Shown here: positions 1 through 7,624 of the stretch, in pieces
Layout: each line of letters begins with the position of its first letter
Numbering within the stretch: the stretch's first letter is position 1
Assembly (NCBI RefSeq): GCF_002080455.1
Contig: NZ_CP020555.1
Location: 7,306,501-7,370,500 of the forward strand
Length of the DNA: 64,000 bases
Origin: Streptomyces sp. Sge12
GTDB lineage: Bacteria; Actinomycetota; Actinomycetes; Streptomycetales; Streptomycetaceae
Direction of reading: 5' to 3'
Notes under the pieces: generated by a model
Told to the model about the DNA's origin: nothing
The model's database searches: none
The model's input: only the letters and a program-made list of their open reading frames with translations
Translations under genes and position numbers: made by a program

Positions 1-417
1 ATCCGCGCAGTCCTGGAGGACGGCGGCCCAGTGGTACTCCTGCCGGGCCGCGAGCAGATCGCGGAAAGGATCGAGGTAGTGCTCCGGTCGCGCCCGCAGC
101 TCCTCGTCCAGCAGCCTGCCGAGCTCGATGACGCAGGCCGTGCACTCCTCGAACAGCTCGTCACAGCCGTCGGTGGCCGCCCCGTACCGCACGATCCTCC
201 CCGCGAGCCTGCGTGCCCGGCGGCTCGAGCCCGCGAGGCGCACCAAGCGGGGCAGTGCCGCAAGGCTCGCGGGGAACGCGAGCGGAGCCCCGACGGTCAG
301 CCGGCGCTCCAGCTCCTCCCATGCCGCCGGGTCGTGGTCGCGCTCGACCCGGTCGAGGAGTTCGGGGACGTGGGCGCAGTCCCCGCGGCTGTCGTACATC
401 AGTTCCCAGTCGGTCAC
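1..417 (-). CDS. Hypothetical protein, 3' end outside the window
   Basis: An open frame runs leftward off the window from a GTG at 417 and gives at least 139 residues, starting VTDWELMYDSRGDCAHVPEL. The composition is typical of a Streptomyces protein: acidic N-terminus, then Leu/Arg-rich helical stretches. Several arginine pairs occur in the middle (SSRRARRLAGR). I do not recognise a domain. An ATG 14 bases further up is out of frame and stops at once, so GTG is the best start although no clear ribosome site precedes it. It lies on the same strand as the PAP2 gene, about 65 bp downstream of that gene's stop, and could be co-transcribed with it. Confidence 0.6.
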   Translation of the reverse strand, partial: MTDWELMYDSRGDCAHVPELLDRVERDHDPAAWEELERRLTVGAPLAFPASLAALPRLVRLAGSSRRARRLAGRIVRYGAATDGCDELFEECTACVIELGRLLDEELRARPEHYLDPFRDLLAARQEYHWAAVLQDCAD

Positions 418-431
418 CCGAGCATTCAATC

Positions 432-497
432 GTGCCCGCGGGGGCGGAGGGTGCCCGCGGGTTCAGAGCGTGCCCGCGGGTTCAGACGGTGCCCGCG
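432..497. repeat. 19-bp-period direct repeat over the 3' end of the PAP2 gene
   Basis: GTGCCCGCGGGTTCAGA occurs at 451-467 and 470-486. Partial copies of its first 9-10 bases start at 432 and 489. The second full copy contains the stop codon of the PAP2 gene. The unit holds the small palindrome CCCGCGGG. It may be slippage-generated, or a weak set of hairpins at the gene end. Confidence 0.7.
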
Positions 498-1240
498 CCC
501 GCGGCCGCCCCCCGACGGTCGAGGGCGCGGGCACGTTCGCGGGCGAGTGCCGGGTGGAAGAGCCACCACGCCAGCAACCCCACCCCCGCGCCCGCGGCGG
601 CCCCGGCCACCGTGTCGCTGAGCCAGTGCGCGTGCAGCCAGGTACGGCTCCACATCATGGCCAGCGTGAAGGCCGTGCCCCCGATCCACCACGCCCGCCG
701 CCGGGCGGCCGGGACCAGGATCACCCCGAGCAGGACGACCAGGAGCGCCGCCGTGGCCGCGTGGCCGGACGGGAAGGATCCGTGGTCGACGCGGACCAGC
801 GGGTGGGCCGGGCGCGGGCGGTCCACCAGGTGCTTGAGGCCCTGGATGACGAGCATGTTGCCGCCCAGGTGGGCGGCGAGCAGGAAGCCGGCCGCGACCC
901 AGCGCCTGCGGACGAGCAGTACGACCAGCAGGGACAGCGGGAGCAGGGCGCCGACCGGCCCGCCGAACAGGTCGAGGGCCGTGGCCGCGGCCCGGTAGAT
1001 CCCCTCGTGGGGACCGCCCATCCAGATCAGCCAGCGGTCGTCCAGCGCCTGGAAGGGGGGATCCGCGACGTCGGAGCGGACGACGAGAGCAGGCAGGACG
1101 GCCGCCGCCAGAAGCAGGAGGCCCGCTGTCAGGACGCCGCGGCTGCGCGGCGCGTCGGGCGCGGCGCTGCGGGCGCTCCCGCCGGCCCGGTGGGGTCTGT
1201 GCCGTCTGTCGTCGGGGGCGGTGGTCGGGGTGGCGGACAT
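482..1240 (-). CDS. PAP2-family membrane phosphatase
   Basis: A 252-residue integral membrane phosphatase of the PAP2 (phosphatidic acid phosphatase type 2) superfamily, which hydrolyses lipid or isoprenoid phosphates at the outer face of the membrane. All three catalytic blocks are visible: KHLVDRPRP near residue 133, PSGHAA near 152, and SRTWLHAHWLSD near 195 with the catalytic histidine and aspartate. About six hydrophobic segments alternate with short polar loops. The N-terminal 35 residues are basic and cytoplasmic. The start is the ATG at 1240. The exact lipid substrate cannot be read from sequence; undecaprenyl or phosphatidyl phosphates are usual. The gene ends inside a short direct repeat. 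Confidence 0.88.
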   Translation of the reverse strand: MSATPTTAPDDRRHRPHRAGGSARSAAPDAPRSRGVLTAGLLLLAAAVLPALVVRSDVADPPFQALDDRWLIWMGGPHEGIYRAAATALDLFGGPVGALLPLSLLVVLLVRRRWVAAGFLLAAHLGGNMLVIQGLKHLVDRPRPAHPLVRVDHGSFPSGHAATAALLVVLLGVILVPAARRRAWWIGGTAFTLAMMWSRTWLHAHWLSDTVAGAAAGAGVGLLAWWLFHPALARERARALDRRGAAAGAGTV

Positions 1241-1297
1241 GGCTGCCTTTCGTGGCCGCGACGGGGGCGCGCGGCCGGGTGTGCTGTGAAGGGGGCG

Positions 1298-1323
1298 GGG
1301 GGCGCGGCCGGGGCCGCGCCCCC
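1298..1323 (-). terminator. Hairpin terminator after the alpha/beta hydrolase gene
   Basis: A perfect 12-bp GC stem (1298-1309 with 1312-1323) lies about 30 bp past the hydrolase stop on the minus strand. It has no U-tract, as is usual for Streptomyces terminators. Confidence 0.6.
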
Positions 1324-1355
1324 GTGGTGGAACGGGGGCGCGGGGACCGGCGCCG

Positions 1356-2309
1356 TCAGACCCGCGCGCCGAGGTGGCGGGCCAGGAAGGTCACGCCCCC
1401 CTCGACGATGGCGGGGATGTCGCGGGAGCCGAGGAAGATGTGGTCGGCGCCCTCCACGGGTTGCAGGGTGACCTCGCCCCCGGCGCTCGTCAGGGCCGCG
1501 GCGAGGGCCTCGCTCTGGCTGTACGGGACCAGGCCGTCGTGCGTGCCGTGGACCAGCAGGAACGGCGGCGGGGTCGAGCCCTGCGCGTACGTCACCGGGC
1601 TCGCCGCCCGCGCCAGGTCCGGCCGCTCGGCGACGGTGGAGCCGAGCAGGGCCTCGTAGGGGTCGGGGAAGTCCCCACCGGTGGGCATGGCCGGCATGGG
1701 GTGCTCGGCCAGGGTCACGAGATCGGAGACGCCGTACCAGTCGACGACCGCGCGGACCCCGCTCTCGCCCGCGGTGACGCCCTGCGCGCCCTCCAGCTCC
1801 GCGCCCTGCGGGCTGTCGGGGCCGACGAGCCCGGCGAGGGCGGCCAGGTGGCCTCCCGCGGACTCGCCCCATGCGCCGATCCGGTCCGGGTCGATCCCGA
1901 GGGTGTCGGCGAACGTGCGGACGTAGCGGATCGCGGCCTTCACATCGTGCAGCTGGGCCGGGAAGGGGGCCTCCAGGCTGTGCCGGTAGTCGATGGAGAC
2001 GAGCGCGAGCCCGGCCGCCAGTACGGCTCCGTGCAGCAGGGCCGCGGGCACGGTCGGCGGCGGGTAGCGGCGGTCGCCGTCCAGCCAGCCGCCGCCGTGG
2101 ATCCAGACGACGGCCGGGAACGGGCCCTCGCCGGCGGGAACCTGTACGTCCAGCAGCCGCGGGCGGTAGCCGGGCGTGGTCGCGTAGGTGATCCCGTCGA
2201 AGTGGCGTACGCCGTCCGGGCCGGTCACCGGCGGTACGGGGGACCGGTACGGCGGGGGCGGCCAGGTCATGTCGGCGATGTCGATCTCGGAGGGAGGAGA
2301 TTGCGTCAT
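1356..2309 (-). CDS. Alpha/beta hydrolase, hormone-sensitive-lipase-like esterase
   Basis: A 317-residue cytoplasmic carboxylesterase-type enzyme. The oxyanion-hole motif HGGGW is followed by the nucleophile elbow GESAGG (Ser), the acid in HGTHDGLVP, and the catalytic His in GADHIF. The order and spacing match the BD-FAE/HSL-like branch that hydrolyses short acyl esters. I chose the ATG at 2309 (MTQSPPSEID) because AGAAGG-type purines sit about 8 bases upstream. The frame stays open 32 residues further upstream, but that part is Arg/Pro-rich and looks non-coding. It is transcribed away from the RsbW-like gene, with about 240 bp between them. The substrate is unknown. Confidence 0.85.
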   Translation of the reverse strand: MTQSPPSEIDIADMTWPPPPYRSPVPPVTGPDGVRHFDGITYATTPGYRPRLLDVQVPAGEGPFPAVVWIHGGGWLDGDRRYPPPTVPAALLHGAVLAAGLALVSIDYRHSLEAPFPAQLHDVKAAIRYVRTFADTLGIDPDRIGAWGESAGGHLAALAGLVGPDSPQGAELEGAQGVTAGESGVRAVVDWYGVSDLVTLAEHPMPAMPTGGDFPDPYEALLGSTVAERPDLARAASPVTYAQGSTPPPFLLVHGTHDGLVPYSQSEALAAALTSAGGEVTLQPVEGADHIFLGSRDIPAIVEGGVTFLARHLGARV

Positions 2310-2423
2310 TGCGGCCCTTCCAGAAGGTGTTCGGCGGTGGCCCCGTGGCGGGTGGGGCCGGGCGCAGGCTTCGTGCCGTTTGTCCGAAATGCTTGCGCGC
2401 GTCATGGGCTGGGGCGTAGCTTG

Positions 2424-2435
2424 TTACACGTGTAA
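2424..2435. promoter_or_regulatory. Perfect palindrome TTACACGTGTAA between divergent genes
   Basis: A 12-bp perfect palindrome lies in the 240-bp gap between the esterase gene (-) and the ATP-binding protein gene (+). It is AT-richer than its surroundings. It is likely an operator; the cognate regulator is not identified here. Confidence 0.5.
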
Positions 2436-2549
2436 TCAAGGACTCTAGCGACGCATTTCCGCTGCCCACAAGCCCAGAAGCGGTCCGGATTCCGGATCGG
2501 TTGCACGAGCTGCTCCAGCGGCGTCGCCTTTCCCCTCCGGGAGCACGTC

Positions 2550-3023
2550 ATGCTCACCACCGCCGATACCGCCGATACCGCCGATACCGCCGACACCGCC
2601 GCGGTTCCTGCGCTCCGAAGCTACGTCCACTGGGTCGCCGACCCCGACGCGGCGAGCGTTCCGCAGGTCAGGTCCCGCGTGCGCGCCACGCTCGACGGCT
2701 GGCGGGTCCCGGGGGAGGTGGTGGACGCCCTGCTGCTGGCCGTCAGCGAGCTCGTCGGCAACGTCGTCCGGCATGCGGGCGCCGGTGCCGGGCGGATGCG
2801 TGTCTGCGTCGTGGCGGGCGGCGGCTGGCTGCGGCTGGAGGTCGCCGACCAGGGGGCCGGGCTGCCGCGTCTGCCCGCTCCCCGCGCGGAGGCCGACCCG
2901 GAGTCGGAGTGCGGGCGCGGGCTGCTGATGGTGCAGCTGCTGACGGCCGAGCTCGGCGGTGAACTCTCCGTCGTCGCCCGCGAGTTCGGCAAGTGCGTCC
3001 GGGTGCGCATCCCCGCGCCCTGA
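2550..3023 (+). CDS. RsbW-like ATP-binding protein (anti-sigma/regulatory kinase fold)
   Basis: A 157-residue GHKL-fold protein of the RsbW/SpoIIAB-like class that is abundant in Streptomyces. The Bergerat ATP site is seen as the N box SELVGNVVRHA (near residue 71), the G1 box DQGAGLP (near 107) and the G2 box GRGLLMVQLL (near 126). Such proteins bind sigma factors or anti-anti-sigma factors and phosphorylate the latter on serine. The N-terminus is odd: four Thr-Ala-Asp units encoded by a 9-bp tandem repeat. GGGAG at 2539-2543 supports the ATG at 2550. No sigma factor or STAS partner is adjacent, so its target is unknown. Confidence 0.85.
   Translation: MLTTADTADTADTADTAAVPALRSYVHWVADPDAASVPQVRSRVRATLDGWRVPGEVVDALLLAVSELVGNVVRHAGAGAGRMRVCVVAGGGWLRLEVADQGAGLPRLPAPRAEADPESECGRGLLMVQLLTAELGGELSVVAREFGKCVRVRIPAP
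2558..2602 (+). repeat. 9-bp tandem repeat encoding Thr-Ala-Asp units
   Basis: The unit ACCGCCGAT is repeated four to five times in frame (the last copy reads ACCGCCGAC) and gives TADTADTADTA at the protein N-terminus. Copy number may vary between strains. Confidence 0.85.
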
Positions 3024-3095
3024 GCGGCCCTCCCGGGGCGTCCCGGGGTGTCCCGGCGTGCCCCGGGAGGGGGTCGGGCAGGGGCGCCGGCAGGG

Positions 3096-3107
3096 CGCGA
3101 TATCGCG
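3096..3107. promoter_or_regulatory. Palindrome CGCGATATCGCG upstream of the aromatic-acid operon
   Basis: A perfect 12-bp palindrome just upstream of the putative -35 box. A second, looser inverted repeat (ATGTTGA at 3110-3116 with TCGACAT at 3131-3137) overlaps the promoter itself. Together they look like operator elements for a substrate-responsive regulator. Confidence 0.5.
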
Positions 3108-3112
3108 AGATG

Positions 3113-3141
3113 TTGACGGACGCCAAATATTCGACATACCT
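3113..3141 (+). promoter_or_regulatory. Predicted housekeeping-type promoter of the aromatic-acid operon
   Basis: TTGACG (3113-3118), then 17 bp, then ATACCT (3136-3141). The element is unusually AT-rich for the region and sits about 40 bp before the first gene of the operon. No other good promoter is seen within the next 8 kb, consistent with one long transcript. Confidence 0.55.
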
Positions 3142-3183
3142 TGCATCCATCTCCCCGCTGCTCCCTGATTGAGGTGCCGCCCC

Positions 3184-5322
3184 ATGGAGCTCTCCCCTTC
3201 CGCGTACGCCGACCCGTTCTGTCGCGATCGGCTTCCGCCCTCCACCCTCTGGCCCGAACTCCACTTCGATCTACCGGAGTTGGACTACCCGGACCGACTC
3301 AACTGCGCCCGGCGCCTGCTCGACGACGCCGTCGAGCGGCACGGCCCCGACCGTCCCTGCCTGCTCACCCCGACCGAGCGCTGGACCTACGGCGAACTGC
3401 AGCACCGCGCCAACCAGGTCGCCCAGGTGCTCACCGAGGACCTCGGCCTCCTGCCGGGCAACCGCGTCCTGCTGCGCGGCCCCAACAACCCCTGGCTCGT
3501 GGCCGCGTGGTTCGGCGTCCTGAAGGCGGGCGGGGTCGCGGTCACCACCATGCCGCTGCTGCGCGCCGGAGAGCTCGCCGAGCTCACCGACATCAGCCGG
3601 CCCTCCCTCGCCCTGTGCGACCACCGCTACGCCGAGGAACTTGACGCGGGCCGCCGCCCCGGGCCGCCGGACCTGCCGGTCCTCACCTACGGGGGCGGCG
3701 GACCCGCGGACCTGGTCGCGCGCTGTGCGACCAAGGACGGCCGGTTCGACACCGTCGTCACGGCCGCGGACGACGTGGCGCTGATCGCCTTCACCTCCGG
3801 TACCACCGGACGTCCGAAGGCGACCCTGCACTTCCACCGCGACGTCCTCGCCAACGCCGACACGTTCTCCCGGCACGTCCTGAAGCCACGCCCGGACGAC
3901 GTGTTCACCGGAACACCGCCGCTGGCCTTCACCTTCGGGCTCGGCGGGCTGGTGGTCTTCCCCCTCCACGTCGGGGCCGCGACCCTGCTGATCGAGCAGG
4001 CGGCCCCGCTGCAACTGGCCGACCTCGTGGCGGAGCACAAAGTGACCGTGCTGTTCACCGCCCCCACGGCCTACCGCGCGATCATGGAGGCCGGGGCGGT
4101 GGACCGGCTGGCCGGACTGCGCCGCTGCGTCTCCGCCGGCGAGCCGCTGCCGGCCGCCGTGTGGCACGAGTTCCACGCCGCCACGGGCCTGCGCATCATC
4201 GACGGCATCGGCGCCACCGAGATGCTGCACGTCTTCATCTCCGCGGCCGACGAGGACATCCGGCCCGGTGCCACGGGCCGCCCCGTACCCGGCTACCGCG
4301 CCGCCGTGGTCGACGAGCACGGCGCCCCCGTCCCCGACGGACAGCCCGGCCTGCTCGCGGTCACCGGACCCACCGGCTGCCGCTACCTGGACGACCCGCG
4401 CCAGGCCGCGTACGTCCGCAACGGCTGGAACGTCACCGGCGACACCTACATCCGCGACGCGGAGGGCTACTTCTGGTACGTCGCCCGCAGCGACGACATG
4501 ATCGTCTCCTCCGGCTACAACATCGCGGGCCCCGAGGTCGAAAAGGCCCTCGCCACCCACCCGTACGTCGCGGAGTGCGCGGTCGTCGGGGCACCGGACG
4601 CCCGGCGCGGCATGCTCGTCAAGGCGTACGTCGTCCTGGACCCCGGTGTCCCGGCGGACGGCTCGACCGTCCGCGCGCTCCAGTCGCACGTCAAGGCGAC
4701 CATCGCCCCGTACAAGTACCCGCGCGCCGTCGAGTTCGTCAGCGCCCTCCCGCGCACCGGCACCGGCAAGCTCCGGCGCGGTGAACTGCGCGACCGCGCC
4801 CGGGCCGACACCGTCGCCGCCCCCGCCGCCGCCCCGGGACCTGCCCCCGTTCCCGCGGCCGCCGAGCCGACCGGGGTCGTCGTCGAACGCCGCGTCGAGT
4901 GGACCGACACCGACGCCGCCGGCCACTACCACCACTCCACCGTCGTGCGCTGGGTCGAGGCGGCCGAGGCCGTCCTGCTCCACCGCCTGGGCCTCTCGCA
5001 CCTGTTCGGCAGCACACCCCGGGTGCACTTCGAGGCCGACTACCGGGCCCGGCTCTGGTTCGGGGAGACCGTCTCCACCGAACTGACGGTCACCAAGGTC
5101 GGCACGGCCTCCCTGCACTACGCCTTCACCGTGCGCGGCGCACAGGGCGGCGAGGCGGCCACCGGCCGCATGGTCATCGCCCACTCTGCCGCCCACGCGA
5201 CCGGGTCGACCCCCTGGCCCGCGGACGTACGGGACCTTCTGGGCACGGCGGGACCGCAGCAACCGGAACTACTCACCACCGCACCAGCACCAGGAGGCAC
5301 CCCGTGCGCGTCGCAGTCATAG
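3184..5322 (+). CDS. Aryl-CoA ligase fused to a hotdog thioesterase
   Basis: A 712-residue two-enzyme fusion. Residues 1-535 form an AMP-forming aryl-acid CoA ligase of the benzoate/2-aminobenzoate-CoA ligase type: the P-loop TSGTTGRPKATLHFHRD near 202-218, GIGATEML near 340, and the C-terminal lysine loop TGTGKLRRGE near 523. A Pro/Ala linker (about 540-560) leads to a 4-hydroxybenzoyl-CoA-thioesterase-like hotdog domain beginning VERRVEWTDTDAAGHYHHS. One chain could therefore load the acid onto CoA and later release the hydroxylated product (gentisyl-CoA to gentisate). The ATG at 3184 has GAGGT at good distance. The 3' end overlaps the next gene by 19 bp. Salicylate as substrate is inferred from the downstream genes. 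Confidence 0.88.
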   Translation: MELSPSAYADPFCRDRLPPSTLWPELHFDLPELDYPDRLNCARRLLDDAVERHGPDRPCLLTPTERWTYGELQHRANQVAQVLTEDLGLLPGNRVLLRGPNNPWLVAAWFGVLKAGGVAVTTMPLLRAGELAELTDISRPSLALCDHRYAEELDAGRRPGPPDLPVLTYGGGGPADLVARCATKDGRFDTVVTAADDVALIAFTSGTTGRPKATLHFHRDVLANADTFSRHVLKPRPDDVFTGTPPLAFTFGLGGLVVFPLHVGAATLLIEQAAPLQLADLVAEHKVTVLFTAPTAYRAIMEAGAVDRLAGLRRCVSAGEPLPAAVWHEFHAATGLRIIDGIGATEMLHVFISAADEDIRPGATGRPVPGYRAAVVDEHGAPVPDGQPGLLAVTGPTGCRYLDDPRQAAYVRNGWNVTGDTYIRDAEGYFWYVARSDDMIVSSGYNIAGPEVEKALATHPYVAECAVVGAPDARRGMLVKAYVVLDPGVPADGSTVRALQSHVKATIAPYKYPRAVEFVSALPRTGTGKLRRGELRDRARADTVAAPAAAPGPAPVPAAAEPTGVVVERRVEWTDTDAAGHYHHSTVVRWVEAAEAVLLHRLGLSHLFGSTPRVHFEADYRARLWFGETVSTELTVTKVGTASLHYAFTVRGAQGGEAATGRMVIAHSAAHATGSTPWPADVRDLLGTAGPQQPELLTTAPAPGGTPCASQS

Positions 5323-7604
5323 GAGGAGGGCCCGGCGGACTGTACTTCGCGGCCCTCGCCAAGCAGCTCTCCCCGCACTGGGAGGTCACCGTCTGGGAAC
5401 GCAACGCCCCCGACGACACCTTCGGCTTCGGGGTCGTCTTCTCCGACGAGACGCTCGACGGCATCTCCCAGGCCGACCGCGAGATCCACCGGGCCATGTC
5501 GGCCGAGTTCGCCCGCTGGGCCGACATCGACGTCCGCCACCGCGGCAGCACCCTCACCTCGGGCGGCCACGGCTTCGCCGCCCTCGGCCGGCAGCACCTC
5601 CTGCGGATCCTCCAGCAGCGCTGCGCCGCCCTCGAGGTGGACGTCCGCTACCGGACCCAGGCCCCGCCCGCGGCCGAACTCGCCGCCACGTACGACCTGG
5701 TGGTGGCGAGCGACGGCGTACGGTCCGCCACCCGCGCCGCCTACGCCGACACCTTCGGCACCGACCTCGACGAGCGTTCCGGCCGCTACATGTGGCTCGG
5801 CACCGACAAGGTCTTCGAGGCCTTCACCTTCATCGTCGAGGAGCAGGACTTCGGCACCCTCCAGGTGCACGCGTACCCCTACGACGCCACCCGCTCCACC
5901 TTCATCGTGGAGATGGCGGAGGAGGCGTGGCGGCGCGCCGGCTTCGAGGAGTTCGCCGACCGCGACCACCCGCCCGGCACCAGCGACGAGGACAGCATCC
6001 GGCGCTGCGAGGAACTCCTCGCGGACCACCTCGACGGGCACCGGCTCATCCCCAACAACTCCAAGTGGCTGCGCTTCACCACGGTCCGCAACCGCACCTG
6101 GCGCCACGAGAACGTCGTCCTGCTCGGCGACGCCGCCCACACCGCGCACTTCTCCATCGGCTCCGGCACCAAGCTCGCCATGGAGGACGCCCTCGTCCTC
6201 GCGGCCAGCCTGCACGAGCACCCCGACGTGGCGACCGCGCTCGCCGCCTACGAGGAGGAGCGCCGGCCGGTGGTGGAGTCCACCCAGCGCGCGGCCCAGG
6301 CCAGCCTGGAGTGGTTCGAGCACATCGACCGCTACACCGGCCAGGACCCGCACCAGTTCGCCTTCAACCTCCTCACGCGCAGCCGCCGCGTCACCTACGA
6401 CAACCTGCGCGTGCGCGACGAGGGCTTCACCAGCGCGGTCAACCGCGACCCGGCCGTGCCGCCGATGTTCCGCCCGTACCCGCTCGGAGGACTGCTGCTG
6501 CGCAACCGGGTCGTCGTACCGCCGACCGCCCTGCACACCGCGCGCGAAGGGATCCCCGGCGACTTCGACCTCGTCCACCTCAGCACGCAGGCCATCGGCG
6601 GCGCCGGACTGGTCCTCGCCGGAATGACGGCGGTCGCCGCCGACGGCCGGGCCACCCCGGGCTGCCCCGGCCTGTGGAACGACGAACAGGAAGCGGCCTG
6701 GCGGCGCATCACCGACTTCGTCCACGGCCAGTCCGACACCTGCCTCGGCATCCAGCTCACGCACGCCGGCCGCCGCGCCGCCGCCCGCGACGGGCAGCCG
6801 ATCGCCGCCTCTGCACTGCCCTGGGACGAGTGGAGCCCGGTCCCGCGCGAGGTCGACCGGGCCGACATGGACGCGCTCGTACGGGACTTCGCGGGCGCGG
6901 CCCGGCGGGCCGACCGGGCCGGCTTCGACGTGCTGGAACTCCAGTACGGGCACGGGCACCTGCTGTCCGGCTTCCTGTCCCCGCTGACCAACCTGCGCAC
7001 CGACGAGTACGGCGGCGATCTGGACGGCCGGCTGCGGCTGCCGCTCGAAGTGCTGCGCGCCGTACGGGAGGTGTGGCCGGCCGGCAAGGCGCTGCTCGTG
7101 CGGATCTCCGCCGCCGACTGGGCCGAGGGGGGTACCACCGAGGCCGACGCCGTCCGGATCGCGGGAGCCCTCGCCGAGGCGGGCGCCGACGCCATCGACG
7201 TCTCCACCGGCGAGGTCGTCTCCCACGAGCGGCCCCGCTACGGCCGCAGCTACCAGACCCCGTACGCCGACCTCATCCGCAACGCCACCGGGGTCCCCAC
7301 CATCGCCGTCGGCGCCATCTCCACGTACGACGACGTGAACTCGATCGTGCTGGCCGGCCGGGCGGACCTGTGCGGAGTCGGCCGCGCCCAGCTGCACGAC
7401 CCCCTGTGGACCCTGCACGCCGCGGCCGCCCAGGGCTACCAGGGCCCGGCCGCACCCTGGGCGCGCGCCTGGCGGGCGGGCAGCGGGCGGCCCCCGTCCG
7501 CCCGCACCGACCGGATCCCGCCGCGCCTCGAACTCCTGCGGCAGCCCGCCGAATCCGTCCACCGCCGCTGGCTGCCGCGCACAGCGGTACCCGCCCACCG
7601 ATAG
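5304..7604 (+). CDS. Bifunctional salicylyl-CoA 5-hydroxylase / OYE-type flavin reductase
   Basis: A 766-residue fusion. The N-terminal half is an FAD aromatic hydroxylase: dinucleotide motif GGGPGGLY near residues 7-14 and the GDAAHTAHFSIGSG motif near 275. From about residue 388 (FRPYPLGGLLLRNRVVVPP) an Old-Yellow-Enzyme-type TIM barrel follows, with QLTHAGR and GFLSPLTNLRTDEYGG. This architecture is that of 2-aminobenzoyl-CoA monooxygenase/reductase and the actinobacterial salicylyl-CoA 5-hydroxylase/oxidoreductase. It should hydroxylate the CoA-activated ring using NAD(P)H and oxygen. The GTG at 5304 is preceded by AGGAGG and lies inside the end of the ligase gene, indicating translational coupling. 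The neighbouring gentisate dioxygenase favours salicylyl-CoA over anthraniloyl-CoA. Confidence 0.87.
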   Translation: MRVAVIGGGPGGLYFAALAKQLSPHWEVTVWERNAPDDTFGFGVVFSDETLDGISQADREIHRAMSAEFARWADIDVRHRGSTLTSGGHGFAALGRQHLLRILQQRCAALEVDVRYRTQAPPAAELAATYDLVVASDGVRSATRAAYADTFGTDLDERSGRYMWLGTDKVFEAFTFIVEEQDFGTLQVHAYPYDATRSTFIVEMAEEAWRRAGFEEFADRDHPPGTSDEDSIRRCEELLADHLDGHRLIPNNSKWLRFTTVRNRTWRHENVVLLGDAAHTAHFSIGSGTKLAMEDALVLAASLHEHPDVATALAAYEEERRPVVESTQRAAQASLEWFEHIDRYTGQDPHQFAFNLLTRSRRVTYDNLRVRDEGFTSAVNRDPAVPPMFRPYPLGGLLLRNRVVVPPTALHTAREGIPGDFDLVHLSTQAIGGAGLVLAGMTAVAADGRATPGCPGLWNDEQEAAWRRITDFVHGQSDTCLGIQLTHAGRRAAARDGQPIAASALPWDEWSPVPREVDRADMDALVRDFAGAARRADRAGFDVLELQYGHGHLLSGFLSPLTNLRTDEYGGDLDGRLRLPLEVLRAVREVWPAGKALLVRISAADWAEGGTTEADAVRIAGALAEAGADAIDVSTGEVVSHERPRYGRSYQTPYADLIRNATGVPTIAVGAISTYDDVNSIVLAGRADLCGVGRAQLHDPLWTLHAAAAQGYQGPAAPWARAWRAGSGRPPSARTDRIPPRLELLRQPAESVHRRWLPRTAVPAHR

Positions 7605-7624
7605 AGCCGGAGGTGCCCACGCAC

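Noticed and set aside
4899..5303. N-terminal extension of the salicylyl-CoA hydroxylase
   Set aside because: The Arg/His-rich sequence overlaps the thioesterase domain in another frame; the FAD motif and ribosome site set the start at 5304.
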